The position numbers and the translations under genes are program-made. Shown here piece by piece: positions 1 to 10,959 of a stretch of 64,000 nucleotides of DNA. Location of the stretch: positions 1 to 64,000 of the forward strand of contig NW_020289995.1 of assembly GCF_003144245.1 (NCBI RefSeq). The letters are read 5' to 3'. The first letter of the stretch is position 1. The number at the start of each line of letters is the position of its first letter. Under the pieces are notes generated by a model. That model worked only from the letters and a program-made list of their open reading frames with translations, was not told the origin of the DNA and made no database searches. Origin of the DNA: Jaminaea rosea. Lineage: Eukaryota; Basidiomycota; Exobasidiomycetes; Microstromatales.

Positions 1-4
1 CTTT

Positions 5-333
5 CCGCCGAACCTGCCCTTCAGACCATGTCCGAGGCCGGTCTCAAAAAGCGGTTGGAAAGATCGCGCAAATACTTTGTACTAGTGGAGTGCTTTGGCC
101 GAGAGGTCCTCGGTCTTGTGCCGCAAGTATGCGTAACGCGCCTGGACAAGCTCAGCTTCGCAAGTATCCGCCGATACATGGCCTTCGCATCGGCTAGCAA
201 TCTTGGGATGACGGTGATGACCAATGGTCCTGGTCGCACTGGGCGCTTCCCCAGGGCTCAGAGAGAAGCCGAACGTCACAGATCCGAAGGAGAGCGAGGG
301 TCGCCTGCAGACAGCCTGTCTCCAGCAGAGTGA
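5..333 (+). pseudogene. 3' fragment of gene X cut at the repeat edge
   Basis: These bases encode the last ~109 residues of the 356-residue protein whose complete gene is at 53055-54194. The reading frame and stop codon are preserved and identical. The first ~247 residues and the promoter are missing. An ATG at 28 could start a 101-residue remnant, but nothing shows it is expressed. The cut sits exactly at the repeat edge, so the fragment arose with the duplication and not by slow decay. Confidence 0.9.
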
Positions 334-1348
334 TCACGGCCTTTCTGCACATGGCTTGCAGTCATAGGCTGGAAGGATGGCGCATGGTCGCGGGGTCTTT
401 TCAATGCTACTCGACGGCTTTTCATCGCGATGCTCGAATCAATGACACCGTGGATAGAGGGATCAATTCGATTACCCTCATGATTTGAAAATTCCGCCTG
501 CCCCTCTCGAGTTAGCGCAGTCTGTCGCTACGGTGGCTCTCCGCCGTCGCGCCTCATGGAGTCGCATGCGATGGCGTGAGAAGCGCGATGTGCGCTCAAG
601 GGTATGCGGATGCCTGCGGCCTGGGAGAAAGCTGCGTAAGCGACGGCGAGTCAAGGTTTTCGATGCACGTCAACGAATGAGGAAGCTGAGATGAAGGGCT
701 GTCGAAGGGAGTCAGGACGACGGACAGACTGAGCCAGATGGCTTTACGTGGAGCTTCCACATCATCGCCATGCGTCTTGAGGAAGGAAGGGCATTCGAAA
801 GCCTCGCCGATTCCTTCACTGAATTATTTTCGAAAGTATGGTCCCCTCTCAGCCGAGCATCTTGCGGAGGGGATCTGATCGCGCAGGCTTGTTAACCACC
901 TTCAGTGGCCCCGCCAAGTTGATGGATGCCTGCCCGCGACTCATCTCTGTTGGAAAATCGGCTGTGACCCAGTATGCGGCAAGAAAAGGCCAATGTCATT
1001 AGAGGATGGGCGACAAAGCAAGCGTCTTACTTGCTGCTACCTCTCACCTCCGGTGAGTCGAACCGCGTTTGAAGGAGGGTGATTATAGAAGTCCTGCCGT
1101 AGCCAAAGACGGAGGGTCCGGAGAGTGCGACAGTCCTCCTGGCGTGGGGCAGTCGAGGCAGACATCTTCTGACTGAAGCCATCTGCCGCAAACAAGAAAG
1201 CAGATGGCGTTGGCTCGAGCCTTTCCTGCGCCCCGCCTTCTAAACACTGAGAGACCCGACAGTCTTGGTCAGCCATCGGCGATGTCGCCGTCGGCACGGT
1301 GGAAAGGAAATGTACATTGTCCGCCTCACGGCTGTGGCATTTGCCCTG
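334..1348. other. Convergent 3' intergenic region inside the repeat
   Basis: This stretch lies between the stop of the gene X fragment and the stop of the Zn2Cys6 gene, which face each other. Short open frames exist on both strands but none looks like a conserved protein. The same sequence is present in the right arm at 52040-53054. Confidence 0.6.
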
Positions 1349-2149
1349 CTACAGCATTCCAATGAAAGGCGGCAGATCACGATCATCATAAGAACATGCG
1401 TCTCTTTGAGCTGTGCCTTCCCAGACCGAGCAGTCACAAATGGCGCCTGTGTGGAATGACATCGACGCCGCCAGGAAGGCCTCGTCGAAATGCGCAGCTT
1501 GAGCGGCGGCAGCGCTGGCATCACGAATGTCCCATGAGCCACGCAGTCCCATAGAGAAAGTAGGAGACATCCCTTGCAGAGGTCCCAAGAACCCGGCCGA
1601 ACAGATGCCTGCGTTGAGTTCCTCGGAGATTTGCCCGTTGGCTGATCTCCCTCTCGGCTGCCTCGACACGAAGGGCAGTGCCTGGGCGGCGAGTAATGCT
1701 TCTCCCTTACTTCTGGGCGGACTTCTCTTCCTCGAGGCATCCCGAGTGACGCATTCTGTCCCAAAGAGGCCCTCTGGTATCGCGGAGACATCCAAGGGAC
1801 CAGCGCTTCGTAGGGTACAGGAAGCGGTCGTTCTTGCTAGTCCTGCGCTTGTGGTGCCCGTTGTACTGACCATCAACTCTTTTCTGGGCCTGCCAAGCCT
1901 GGCTTTGGGGGCCCACAGGCAGGATAATGATCGCGACGCGCACCGCGAGCAAGGATGGTGGCTGGCGGCTGGCTCCTGACCGAGCCCACTGGCTGGTGCC
2001 ATGCGGACCGCTGCCGGAGCAGTGCCGTCGCACTTATGCTTAGCTCTTCTGCAAGGCATGCAGGCCATGTAGCTGCGATTGGCAGCTGCATGCCTGCGTT
2101 GATGAGAAGATTCTGGAAAGCACAGGCGCGGGCCGTCGGCAGAAGCCAT
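1349..2149 (-). CDS. Zn2Cys6 binuclear-cluster transcription factor
   Basis: A 266-residue protein with a fungal zinc cluster near its N-terminus: Cys30, Cys33, Cys40, Cys67, Cys70 and Cys77 (C-x2-C-x6-C-x26-C-x2-C-x6-C), followed by a basic GRPRK stretch typical of the linker. The 26-residue loop is long for the family. The family binds paired CGG-type sites and regulates transcription in the nucleus. The protein is short and I see no clear middle homology domain. A motif ALLAAQALPF near residue 155 resembles ALLAAAGLPF after the cluster of the 44-46 kb regulator, hinting at common descent. Codons from about 148 to the end lie inside the inverted repeat and recur at 51681-52039. The start is the ATG at 2147-2149; no intron is needed. 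Confidence 0.8.
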   Translation of the reverse strand: MASADGPRLCFPESSHQRRHAAANRSYMACMPCRRAKHKCDGTAPAAVRMAPASGLGQEPAASHHPCSRCASRSLSCLWAPKARLGRPRKELMVSTTGTTSAGLARTTASCTLRSAGPLDVSAIPEGLFGTECVTRDASRKRSPPRSKGEALLAAQALPFVSRQPRGRSANGQISEELNAGICSAGFLGPLQGMSPTFSMGLRGSWDIRDASAAAAQAAHFDEAFLAASMSFHTGAICDCSVWEGTAQRDACSYDDRDLPPFIGML

Positions 2150-4246
2150 GCGGGAGCTCAGAGCGAGGGCGAGAGAGGCGAGCGGTAGATGGGCGTGAAA
2201 AGGGCGACAGCGAGCTTAACCACGGACCAGTATTGGATGAGCCTCACTGGCAAGAGCCCGTGATGTTGGAGCTTTACAGGGTACGTGACACGATTGTGTC
2301 TGTGGCAAGGAGGGATCAAAGGAGTTGGGAAGAGGAGGGGCGCGGCGTTTGCTCAAAGACTCAGGGTCCGCGAACCGTTGTGGCTGACCTGCTCGCTCGC
2401 ACAGGCCCACTTTCAGCGTGGGAACATCTCCTCCCCACGATATAAAATTTGCATTCAACGCTTCTCAAACTGATGGGCAATACTTTGCGCGTGCGAGAAT
2501 CTTCTCGCGAGAGAGCACGGACGAGTCGAGGTCAAGAGCGCTGCGCTAGACAGTAACTTGAGCAGTGCTCAGCCGTTCGGAGACAATGGCAGATCGATAC
2601 CATCGTCCGTTGCATTCGCCTACCTGGCGTTTTGGCGCTTGCGTTCCTCACGCATGCACTCGCGCAGTAGGGTTCGACCCAGACTCCCGGCCAGAGCGCG
2701 TGCGACCTCTCGCGATCATCACGGAGCGCAGTGCTGCGTGGGGCGCGAATTCAAGTCCGCTCATGCAGGGGCGGCCGCCCGCCCGGGCAAAGGAGCATGC
2801 ATCCACGTCGGCCTCTGGCGCGGGAGGAAGAGAGGTGTGGGGTTCCAAAGGCTGACTGAACAGGAACGGTATGAGGAGGCGCAGGGAGAGGTGGAGTAAC
2901 GTGCCGTGCTTGGCACGGCGTAGGACAGCGAAGACTCTCCTCCGAAGTCACGGTGTCCACGCGAAACACGACACCAACCGGTGGAATTGTCCATCTGGCG
3001 AAGTCGATCTGAACCAGGTCCCGGCATGCGAATCCACCTTGGCCATCTCGCGCCTACACCACGCTTATCTTGGATCGCCTCTTGGCGGAGAAGACCGTGC
3101 CATCGAAGCGGGCCTGGATGATCTCCAACTATTCTCATTGGTGCTTGAATTGCAAAAGTCGTGGGAAAGCTGCGAGTGTCGGGCAGAAGTCCCTGACCAT
3201 TCTCCTTCCTTTGTCCTTGGTCGCGGCGGAGACAGCGGACTGGCGCATGGGCGCTGACAGACCTCAGATAGGGGCGGCCCGAGCGTGCTCCTTACAATTT
3301 CACATGAACAGCATACCATCGCGAGGCTATACTGTCGAGGGACCACCAGGCACGTTCTGATGTCTCGCATCACTCTCGAAGTCCGATGCAATTGATCCGC
3401 TGAAGCCATGTTCAACCACGATGCCGAAACAGTTCCGAGGAAATCTTCACAACACATTTCCGGACCCGGGCAATCAGAGGCACCGAAGCAGAGAACAAAT
3501 CATGCGTACCGTTGTACAGGGGAAACATGCGACTTCTTCCGAGCTGCCGCCTGCCTCGACTACTTCGGGGCAATGAGAATGGGCTGCCCGTCCGCGCTGC
3601 GTCCGTGCACGGTCATTTTGCCTCTGGTCGGCCGAGGTGGCACGTCTGGTCAAGGATCGCGACGTGAAATTGCAGGCTTTGCTCGACACCGACGGTAGGG
3701 CCACAAATTGACAAATACATTGTGGGCGCCGACGGTCCTGAGCAGGCAAGACCCTACGGGGCCCTACGGGACCGGACAAAGCGTATTCCGCAAGCTGACA
3801 ACGTCAATGGGGATGCTGCGGAGGCGCAAGGGGCGTTCAATCGCGGCAAACCTGGCGGCCATGCGCTCCTGGGTATGGACGGGAATTGTCATTCCTTTGG
3901 TGCACCACACGTGCGAGCTGCAGTGGTCGCCGAGTTGAGCGGAAAGAAAGGGGCTCGGGCCTCAGTTAGCTCTTCGCCCGCTCGTGTCGTTTCCCTCCTC
4001 TCCGTCGCCACAGTGCCCGTCCCCTCTGCTCCACTACCGCTGCTAGGCGCTAGTCCACCACTCGTGGGGCCGGATCCTTCGCCACCCCTGCCGCAGTCGT
4101 TGCCGACGTCGTCTCGCGGCCTTGGCTCTCCGCTCCTATCGCCTCTCCGCCTCTTGTCTCTGTCCACTCACTCAGGAGGTTCGACTCCTTGAGCCGCGAA
4201 CGTGCAGCTGACGAGCGCCATTGGCTCGATGGCTCCTGGCAATTTC
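2150..4246. other. No confident gene
   Basis: This stretch starts with the presumed promoter of the divergent Zn2Cys6 gene. A TATAAAA-like element lies near 2440. Short open frames are Arg/Pro/Ser-rich with no recognisable domain and no convincing splice chain. I see nothing more here. Confidence 0.4.
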
Positions 4247-4905
4247 CTAGGCATGTAGGTAAGGGGTCTGCGTAGGCCTGTGGTCATCAGAGGAGGCCAA
4301 ATTAGCCAAGGTGAGCTTGATGCGATACCCTCCCTCTTTGCGGACCGACAGAAAAGTGCCGAGCTGCTTATTTCCGTCTTTGAGCTTGTTCGCGGATGCT
4401 ACGCAAGCGTCGATGAAGTTGCGCGTCAACATCTCGGTCATGACCGTGCCCGCCAAGCTGGAGGCCCTAGAAGGCCTGCCGAAGCAAAATGATGTCGAAG
4501 ACGATGAGCAGGATATAGACACCCATGGCCGGCCTGCTCCTCCTCCTGCGGGTCCGTAGTCAACGCTCAACTACGGGTCCGACATGACAAGGGCGCGCGA
4601 TTGGTCCACACCGGCAGAAAGTGCAGCCTAAGGAGGCTCCGCTCGAGGCGCGCCCCGAGGTAGTGGTCGCAACCGCTGATGAAGCTGGGGAAGGGAAGGA
4701 GGGACAGGAGGCGCAGGCGCTGCATTCCAGTGGGCGAGCAGGTTCCTCAGCACTGCGTCGACCTCTGAGGAGCGTACCAATTCGGACACCGAAATGAGTG
4801 TCGACGTCTCTCCGTCTTCTGCGCCCATCGCTCGTCCCCTTGCTATATCATGCATGATGAGATTGACAGTCAGAGGCGGACAAAGCGTACTTCAGGCTGC
4901 TGTTG

Positions 4906-4962
<57 letters not shown>

Positions 4963-6262
4963 ATCCGGCTTGCGGCTGGAGGTGATTAGTTTGCGCCGCT
5001 GCCGAGAGGTCCTTCCTGGCGTCGTGTCAGTACAGTCGCGGGGGAGACGCGACCATTTAGGCCGCCCTAGCATCGACTATTGTGCAGAGTTCGAAAGTGC
5101 CTTCTCTGGCCGAGTACCGTCGTGTCCGACCGCGCTGCTTTGGGGACACCGTGGAAGACGTTCAGAGAAAAGAGGACAACGATTCAGCACGAAATGCAGA
5201 GGGCTTGCGTTGCTGCAAGTTCCGGAATGATGGCGCTTCGCAGCCTTACCTGGTGTACTGACCCTTCCGTACGTGGAAGTCATGGAGACATCAATGCCCG
5301 CTGTGGATTGATAGAGCCGTTCATTCCGCCTGTCTTTGAGCTCCCGCAGGGACCTGCTCTGTACCTCAATGACGAGGCCGATCGGTGGACTTCAGGCTCG
5401 CGACGGTCCTGGGGACCTCGGTGGCGGTGGCGATGGCGGCGGCGGCGTCTGTCGATGTGAGTGGCGTCCGATGACAAAAGCCTTCTGCTGCGTGGAGCCT
5501 TAAGGCCTCATCACCAAGCAGCGACGACCACGTCCGGGCTGAGGAAGTGCCACGTATCAGGGCAGGCAACAAAGCTGACGGTGGCTTGACAGGCTGTTGA
5601 AGTGATCGGAGGAGTCTGCGGGCTTGCGCAATTTGGGCATTTTGAGAGAAATGCGCCAGCCATACGATAAACAGGAGGAAGAGGTTGACCAGTCCGATCT
5701 CTAGTACGACAGCAACTTCATCTTGCCCTCTGTCTTCGCGCCTTGAGCGGCGTACCTAAGGGCAAAATCGACTCTAGGGTTGACATAGGGGCCTCGAGGC
5801 GGTGACGGAGGAGCAGCGAAGGGGGGAGTTGTAGGTCGCACGGTCCCCACCGTCGATGATTTTTGCCCTTGCGAAGGGCACTTCAGCTCGTAGACAGCCG
5901 GTGTGAGTCACCTGAGCCTCAGACGCGGACGGGTTGATGGCGTTGCGCAAGTGTTTCCGAACATCATGAGCAATCGCTTCTACTCCCTGCTGTCCCTGGC
6001 GCCTCGAGGCTTGTGCGAGGCTGTAAGCGGCTGCTGAAAGGGCTGAGCGTCGAGTAGAGGGGCGTGCGGGCTTCGGTCGAATTCTCAAGCCCTTGCCCCT
6101 GTACCGTGCGTATTGTTCTGCTGATGGGCAGCAGCAGCGGGAGTAAAAGCTGGGTGCTCTTACAGTGTGCTTCGTTGAAATCGAGGTGCTCAAATGCAGC
6201 GTCTCATTCGCTGGAACTCTGATGCCGCGCTGCAGCTGCCCGGTCTTACCTGCCTTTAGCAC
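4247..6262 (-). other. Weak minus-strand coding signal, unidentified
   Basis: Several minus-strand open stretches (about 4247-4570, 4628-4855, 5366-5572 and 5774-6262) read like protein and could be exons of one gene running right to left. The CTG tract at 4909-4959 would encode a Gln, Ser or Ala run on this strand. I could not fix a splice chain and recognise no domain. It may be an intact multi-exon gene or a decayed one. Confidence 0.25.
4909..4959. repeat. (CTG)17 trinucleotide microsatellite
   Basis: About 17 uninterrupted CTG units, preceded by an imperfect ctgctgttgctact lead-in. If the minus strand is coding here it gives a homopolymer run. Such tracts are often length-variable between strains. 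Confidence 0.95.
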
Positions 6263-6725
6263 CTAGACTGCGCGAGGTCGATGACACTTCCGCCGGATGT
6301 AGCTGCGAAAGTTTGCATTGACGGAGGGGCGTCGATCTTGAGGCCGCTTGTGAAACATGAGTGAGAGGAAGTAAGAAGGAATGTGTGAGGGGACAGGCTG
6401 ACCTGCTATTTGCCGTGCAGTCCGCCGCGCCATCGCCGGCCGGACCGGAAGGGGGGATTGGCCTCAGTCCAAGCTCGGTCCAATTTTAGTTCGTGCATCG
6501 TGTCACCATGGGCGGAACGGCCCCAGACAATCGCTGCAGGGAAGGGCGCCTCACGCGCGCGTAATCTGGGGGAGACCTCTGTGGCAAAATCCTTTTGTCC
6601 TCTACTCCTTCCTTTTGGCCTACCTCTCATCGTGAGAGTGCGAATTGTGGAAACACGCAGGCACGACTGCTATCAATGTTGTTGTCCTCAGCTCACAAGG
6701 ACTTTTCATACCTGCATCTCTTCAT
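6263..6725. other. Upstream region of the GATA-factor gene
   Basis: Non-coding as far as I can see. The frame of the downstream gene stays open back to about 6645 but without an ATG, so an upstream exon or 5' leader is possible. Confidence 0.35.
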
Positions 6726-7940
6726 ATGGTCGAACGCGCCCCGCAGCGCAGCGAAGTCCGTGGCTCGTCCGGGGTGCGACTGCCTTCGATCGTCTCGGTC
6801 CTGGGCAGTGCGCCAGGAGACATCTTTACGTTGCCATCGCGCCGAACCCCTCTCAGAGACGCACAACAAGGGACGGCGGCGGCTTTCACCAACAAGGATC
6901 GGCCGACGGAAGAACATGCGCTGCCCATCGACATGTTAGCTCCCTCCGACATTTTAGGACGAGCTCGCCAGACAGCATGTACAGCATCTAAGCCGGAACG
7001 CGCTCTCCGCACCGGAGTGCCAAATGCTCGCGAAGCACGCGAGGCTTCGACAGCCTCATTACTCCACCCGTATCCATATATCGACTGGTCGCTACTTAAA
7101 GATGCTCCGTCCAGCCCCCCCCCCTTCGAACGGACGGCAGCGCAATGTCAATCTTTCGCAGCGTCGGGAAATGTGGGCCGGCAATTCTGCGTACGCTTTG
7201 CGCCTGGTTCGTCCGACGCGCATGCAGTATTATCCAGCCTGAGATGCCATTCGGACGACCTGAAGGTAGTTTGCAGGGAGGCTGCTCTCCCTTCGACAAG
7301 TCGTCCGCCTCCTAGGCCAGGACAGATGACCTCCAGGTTGGCAGCAGTTCCTCGCTTCCTTCCCAGCTCACCGCGAGGCCATCGAGTAGGCGATAGCAGT
7401 GTCGAGCCCGACGGCAGAGTTCTGCATGAACATCACGAGCTCTTTGCCATAGGCAGCACTTCTGGCGGAAATCGGAACCTTCGGCAAAGCAGAAGCACGA
7501 ATGGCGGCGGGCGGAGTCAAGTCGCGCCGAGCACACGATCGGATGCTGTGCTCAGCGGCCGATGTCTCTCCGGCCAGCCGGCATTTTCTCTTCACGCCCA
7601 CACATTTCGCGGCCAACCTAGCACGCCGCAAGCACGTCAGGATGCCAACGATGCCTGGCGGCCATCTAAGCGCTCTGGAGGCCCCACCTTGAAAACCAAA
7701 CGTGCGGGCGAACCGTCATCATGCCTTGCCTGCGGCTGCGTCGCTACGGCTGAATGGCGCAGCGGCCCCGCGGGCCCGAGGACTCTGTGCAATGCATGCG
7801 GGCTGCACTATGCAAAGAAAGCGAGACTCGAAAAGCCAAATGTCCCATCAAAGGTGGGCGTGCTGACGGACGTCTTTGAAACTCTGCGCAGAGATAGAAA
7901 GAAAAGATGGCTGCGACAGCAATCTCGACGTTGGGCATAG
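6726..7940 (+). CDS. GATA-type zinc finger transcription factor
   Basis: One open frame of 404 residues from the first in-frame ATG. Near the C-terminus (residues about 333-358) is a class IV zinc finger, C-x2-C-x18-C-x2-C, ending CNACGLHYAKK, the signature of GATA factors; 18 residues between the Cys pairs is the longer fungal loop. A basic tail (KKRWLRQQSRR) follows at the very end. The rest is Ser/Pro/Arg-rich and probably disordered. Fungal GATA factors control nitrogen use, iron uptake, light response or mating-type switching, and the finger alone does not say which. The stop lies only about 47 residues after the finger. No intron is needed, but the N-terminus could be longer if a 5' exon exists. 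Confidence 0.82.
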   Translation: MVERAPQRSEVRGSSGVRLPSIVSVLGSAPGDIFTLPSRRTPLRDAQQGTAAAFTNKDRPTEEHALPIDMLAPSDILGRARQTACTASKPERALRTGVPNAREAREASTASLLHPYPYIDWSLLKDAPSSPPPFERTAAQCQSFAASGNVGRQFCVRFAPGSSDAHAVLSSLRCHSDDLKVVCREAALPSTSRPPPRPGQMTSRLAAVPRFLPSSPRGHRVGDSSVEPDGRVLHEHHELFAIGSTSGGNRNLRQSRSTNGGGRSQVAPSTRSDAVLSGRCLSGQPAFSLHAHTFRGQPSTPQARQDANDAWRPSKRSGGPTLKTKRAGEPSSCLACGCVATAEWRSGPAGPRTLCNACGLHYAKKARLEKPNVPSKVGVLTDVFETLRRDRKKRWLRQQSRRWA

Positions 7941-9105
7941 ATGCGCAGTTCCTCTAGATCTGTCAGACAGGAAGCTTCTCAGCCTATTTCACCGCAGACG
8001 ATGCGAAAGGAGAGGATCTTTCAACTTTCTGACCTCTGGCGTGGACCGCTGCTGGTCAGCACGGAACACTCACGGCGCAAGTCAATGCATTCACTCGGCG
8101 TCGCAAATGTGTTCTAGCCACGGCGATTCGTGTCTATGCGGCTCGATTTCTGCATCACAAAGCAGCTGCCTGGCCTGCTTCGATTTTCATTCTTGTGCAT
8201 CGTAGCGCGAATCAAAGTAGGCCTCTACCCCTCTGTTGAGGGTCAAACCTGGTCGCATAGGTCGGCCGTGGCACCCCGTGGGCGGCTGAAGACCGCAGAC
8301 TGAGACCATTTCAGGAATTGCCGTCGCTTTCTGTCAACGAATGAGGTCGCAGGAAAGCACAGAGGTCAAATGAGGTGGGCTGGGCCGTAGCGCAAAGTGC
8401 TGTGATTTTCGTTGGTTGAGTTCACTTCCCTCTGAAGGGCATGGCCAAGTCCTCGACGCCATTGACCTGCCATCGCCAGAGCGACATCGCTGCGTGGCGG
8501 ATGCAAGTCAAGGCTGCCAAGCGTGCCTACAGCTGTCCCTCGACAGTGTGTGGCCGGTGTTCTTCTGAGCTACAGGGCAGAGCTCCTCTACGATTGCGAA
8601 GGCTGGCCTCACCAACCCGTGGCAGGCCTGGCTGGGTAGCGAGGACGAAGATACAGAATTGCGTTTCGCGTCGCCTGCGATCCCGCTTGGTGAAAAGTGT
8701 CTGAACATGGCGGCAAAGGAACAAAGGCACAAGGAGCCCGGTGTTGTAGCACTCATCTGCTGACAGGCCATTGATGAGAGATCGGTCGTGCTGGTATGAA
8801 GATATCTTCCAACAACAGTCATGCGCGAGCACGCCTGTCCGCAGCGTCTGCGACAGATGGCGAGCGGACCCTGAATTGAGATGACCGACAATTACTCGAC
8901 AGGGTGGTACCACTCGATGCATGGCAGTTTGCGCTGCCGCTGCTGCTATCGCGGTGGCAGCTCCGATGCCCCGCCAAAAGGTTGCGTGGCGCTTGTCGCT
9001 TGCACGGCAGCGCGTCCGCGCACGGTCCTCTCGTTGCCATCGGTGTCACATCCTAATCGCCATCGATCGCCATCGCGCCATGCTACCAGCTGGATATGGA
9101 CATGA
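7941..9105. other. Intergenic region between the GATA factor and the kinase
   Basis: No convincing gene on either strand. The right end is the presumed promoter of the kinase gene. Confidence 0.4.
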
Positions 9106-9112
9106 TATAAAA
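9106..9112 (+). promoter_or_regulatory. TATA-like element of the kinase gene
   Basis: TATAAAA begins 78 bp before the kinase ATG at 9184, a plausible distance for a fungal core promoter. Position and sequence are the only support. Confidence 0.4.
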
Positions 9113-9183
9113 TCAGCTGAGGCGTCGATGACTTATCCTCTCCTTCTGCATACGGGACGATTCTATCTTGACAGACGAGCAAA

Positions 9184-10959
9184 ATGTCTCCTCATCGAGC
9201 CGTCATTAAGCACCTTCCCGCCGGCACCTGTCTTGGTGCAGGGGCATTCGGGAGCGTCCACATCAAGCACGTCGGAGGTGTCCAGGTGCGTACGCAAGCA
9301 ACTTCGCGCTCGCTCAGATTCTTGCTCAAACTGATCGTCGAAATTGCTCAGATGGCTGTGAAAAGGGTCAACGGGGCCGTACGGTCAAGCACAAGGGCGT
9401 ACGCGCGGCGGGAAGCGGCTCTGCTACAACGCTTGCGCCACGACAACATCGTGGCCTACCATCACTTCGAGGAGCACCAGACTTTCTCTCTCCTGTCGAT
9501 GGAATATTGCGCCGCAGGCGACCTGCACAACTTCATCCATAGTGTACAGTGAGTCAACGACAATGAAGCGTTGCAGGACCGAAAGCTGACGATTCGGCTG
9601 ACCAGAGACGAGCACAAGCGCTCCTCGGACTTGTGTCGAATGGCTGCTGAGCTTGTATGCGCTGTGCACCACTGTCATTACGGTATGGGTCCCCACTATC
9701 TGCTGCACGGCGATATCAAGCCGTCGAATGGTGAGCCCTGCACAAGCTGGTGGCCATGTCTCTAGGTCAGTTCTGATGAAATATGGCCACGTGGTCGCCT
9801 TTAGTGTTGATCGCAGCAGACGGCACCGTCAAATTAGCCGACTTTGGCCTGTCGAGGCTCAAGAGTGGCGGCCACCTGGAACGATGGAACTTCGTCGGCG
9901 TGAGTCACGATCTTGACGAGATGCTCAGTCGGCGAGGCTCGAAGTATACTACATGCAGATCCATTGAACAACCCTGCTCCCCGTTTCTCCACCCGCTACC
10001 TCTCCTCTTTCGGCTCCTTGGCTCCGTTTACCCGCTCAGACGCCTGGCTATACAGCTCCAGTGAGATCCTTCGACGATTTCGGCCGATAATTGGCGGCGA
10101 TGCAGCTGCTGATCACGCTCTTCGGTCGCAGGAGATCCTCCGGCGTTTTCCTTATGGACCAGCCAGCGACGTTTGGTCTCTCGGTTGTACCTTGTACGAG
10201 CTCTTCACCTCCAGGCGAGTGGAAGCGAGATGGACGGAGTGCTTTCGTAGTCTCTGTAGCTGACAGCCATCGCAGGATGCTTTTCCAAGAGGTGCCGGCT
10301 CTGTCGACGCGGACAAAACAAGGTCTGCTCAAAGATTCTTTCCACAAAGAGGCTCTGGCCTTGCTGTCGTCGCACTGCACTGATTTGATCGAGTCAACTA
10401 CACGAGTTCACGTACGTCGCTCGTTAGCATGGATGGCAGGACCGATCAGACCTTTCTGACACCGCGACCACTTCCGATCAGGCGAGTGAGCGGCCGACGA
10501 CCGCCGCACTTCTGGCTCAGTCCCACATTCTGGTGTGGTTGAAGGACGCCGTTGCTTCGCCAGGTGTCGTTCAAGGTGGCGGGCGTTCTTTTGAGCGACG
10601 AGGCGGCCACATCGAGCTACGGGAAGACTGCTCTTCCCAGTGTCCGGCAGACGGACCCGCCGACGCTATGCAGTCTACGATGTGTCAGCGAGATCCAATG
10701 CCCGGCAGGACGCGCAAAGGTTTTGACGTGGAGCGCCAGATCGCTGGCAAAGACTGCCAAGAGGGTGATGGTCTGGTGGGCCTGCAGAGTCAGTATTTCA
10801 CCGCCATGCCTCGGCCGTTGGCGTTCAGCACAAAGTCGATGAGACAGAATCTATCCAAGTGAGTCCGTTGTACGATGAGAAAGGGCTGTCTCGAATGCTG
10901 ACCTGCTGAGATCCTGCCGCCCTTTGCTCAGAGGCTTCAAGAAGCTGAAGTTGGGATAG
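9184..10959 (+). CDS. Serine/threonine protein kinase, nine exons, non-RD
   Basis: Exons 9184-9285, 9352-9548, 9606-9730, 9805-9899, 10040-10060, 10132-10214, 10276-10411, 10482-10858 and 10932-10959 join in frame to 387 residues. Motifs in order: glycine loop GAGAFG (18-23), catalytic Lys38 in MAVKRV, an REAALLQ helix C, catalytic loop HGDIKPSN with Asp136, DFG at 154-156, TPGYTAPE at 174-181, then SDVWSLGCTLYEL and ERPTTAALL closing the domain. The catalytic loop reads HGD and not HRD, so this is a non-RD kinase. The short tail ends basic (FKKLKL). Exon 5 is only 21 bp, and intron 6 (10215-10275) appears to use a GC donor. The family resembles NEK/CAMK-like fungal kinases, but I do not recognise the orthologue. 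Confidence 0.85.

Larger units (their letters stand above)
5..1707 (+). repeat. Left arm of a 1.7-kb near-perfect inverted repeat
   Basis: Base i of this arm pairs with base 53388-i of the right arm with no length change along 1,703 bp. Every translated stretch I compared between the arms is identical. The only difference I saw is at base 12 (a here, g in the right-arm complement). Identity stops at 1707/51681 inside a Zn2Cys6 gene and at about 5/53383 inside gene X, so neither edge is a gene boundary. The arm carries the 3' end of gene X, about 1 kb of shared downstream sequence and the 3' part of the Zn2Cys6 gene. No terminal repeats or mobility gene are visible, so a transposon is unlikely. 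Confidence 0.97.

Noticed and set aside
4165-4200. tRNA-like T arm (AGGAGGTTCGACTCCTT)
   Set aside because: The stem-loop looks like a T arm, but no A box, D arm or acceptor stem of the right spacing lies upstream.
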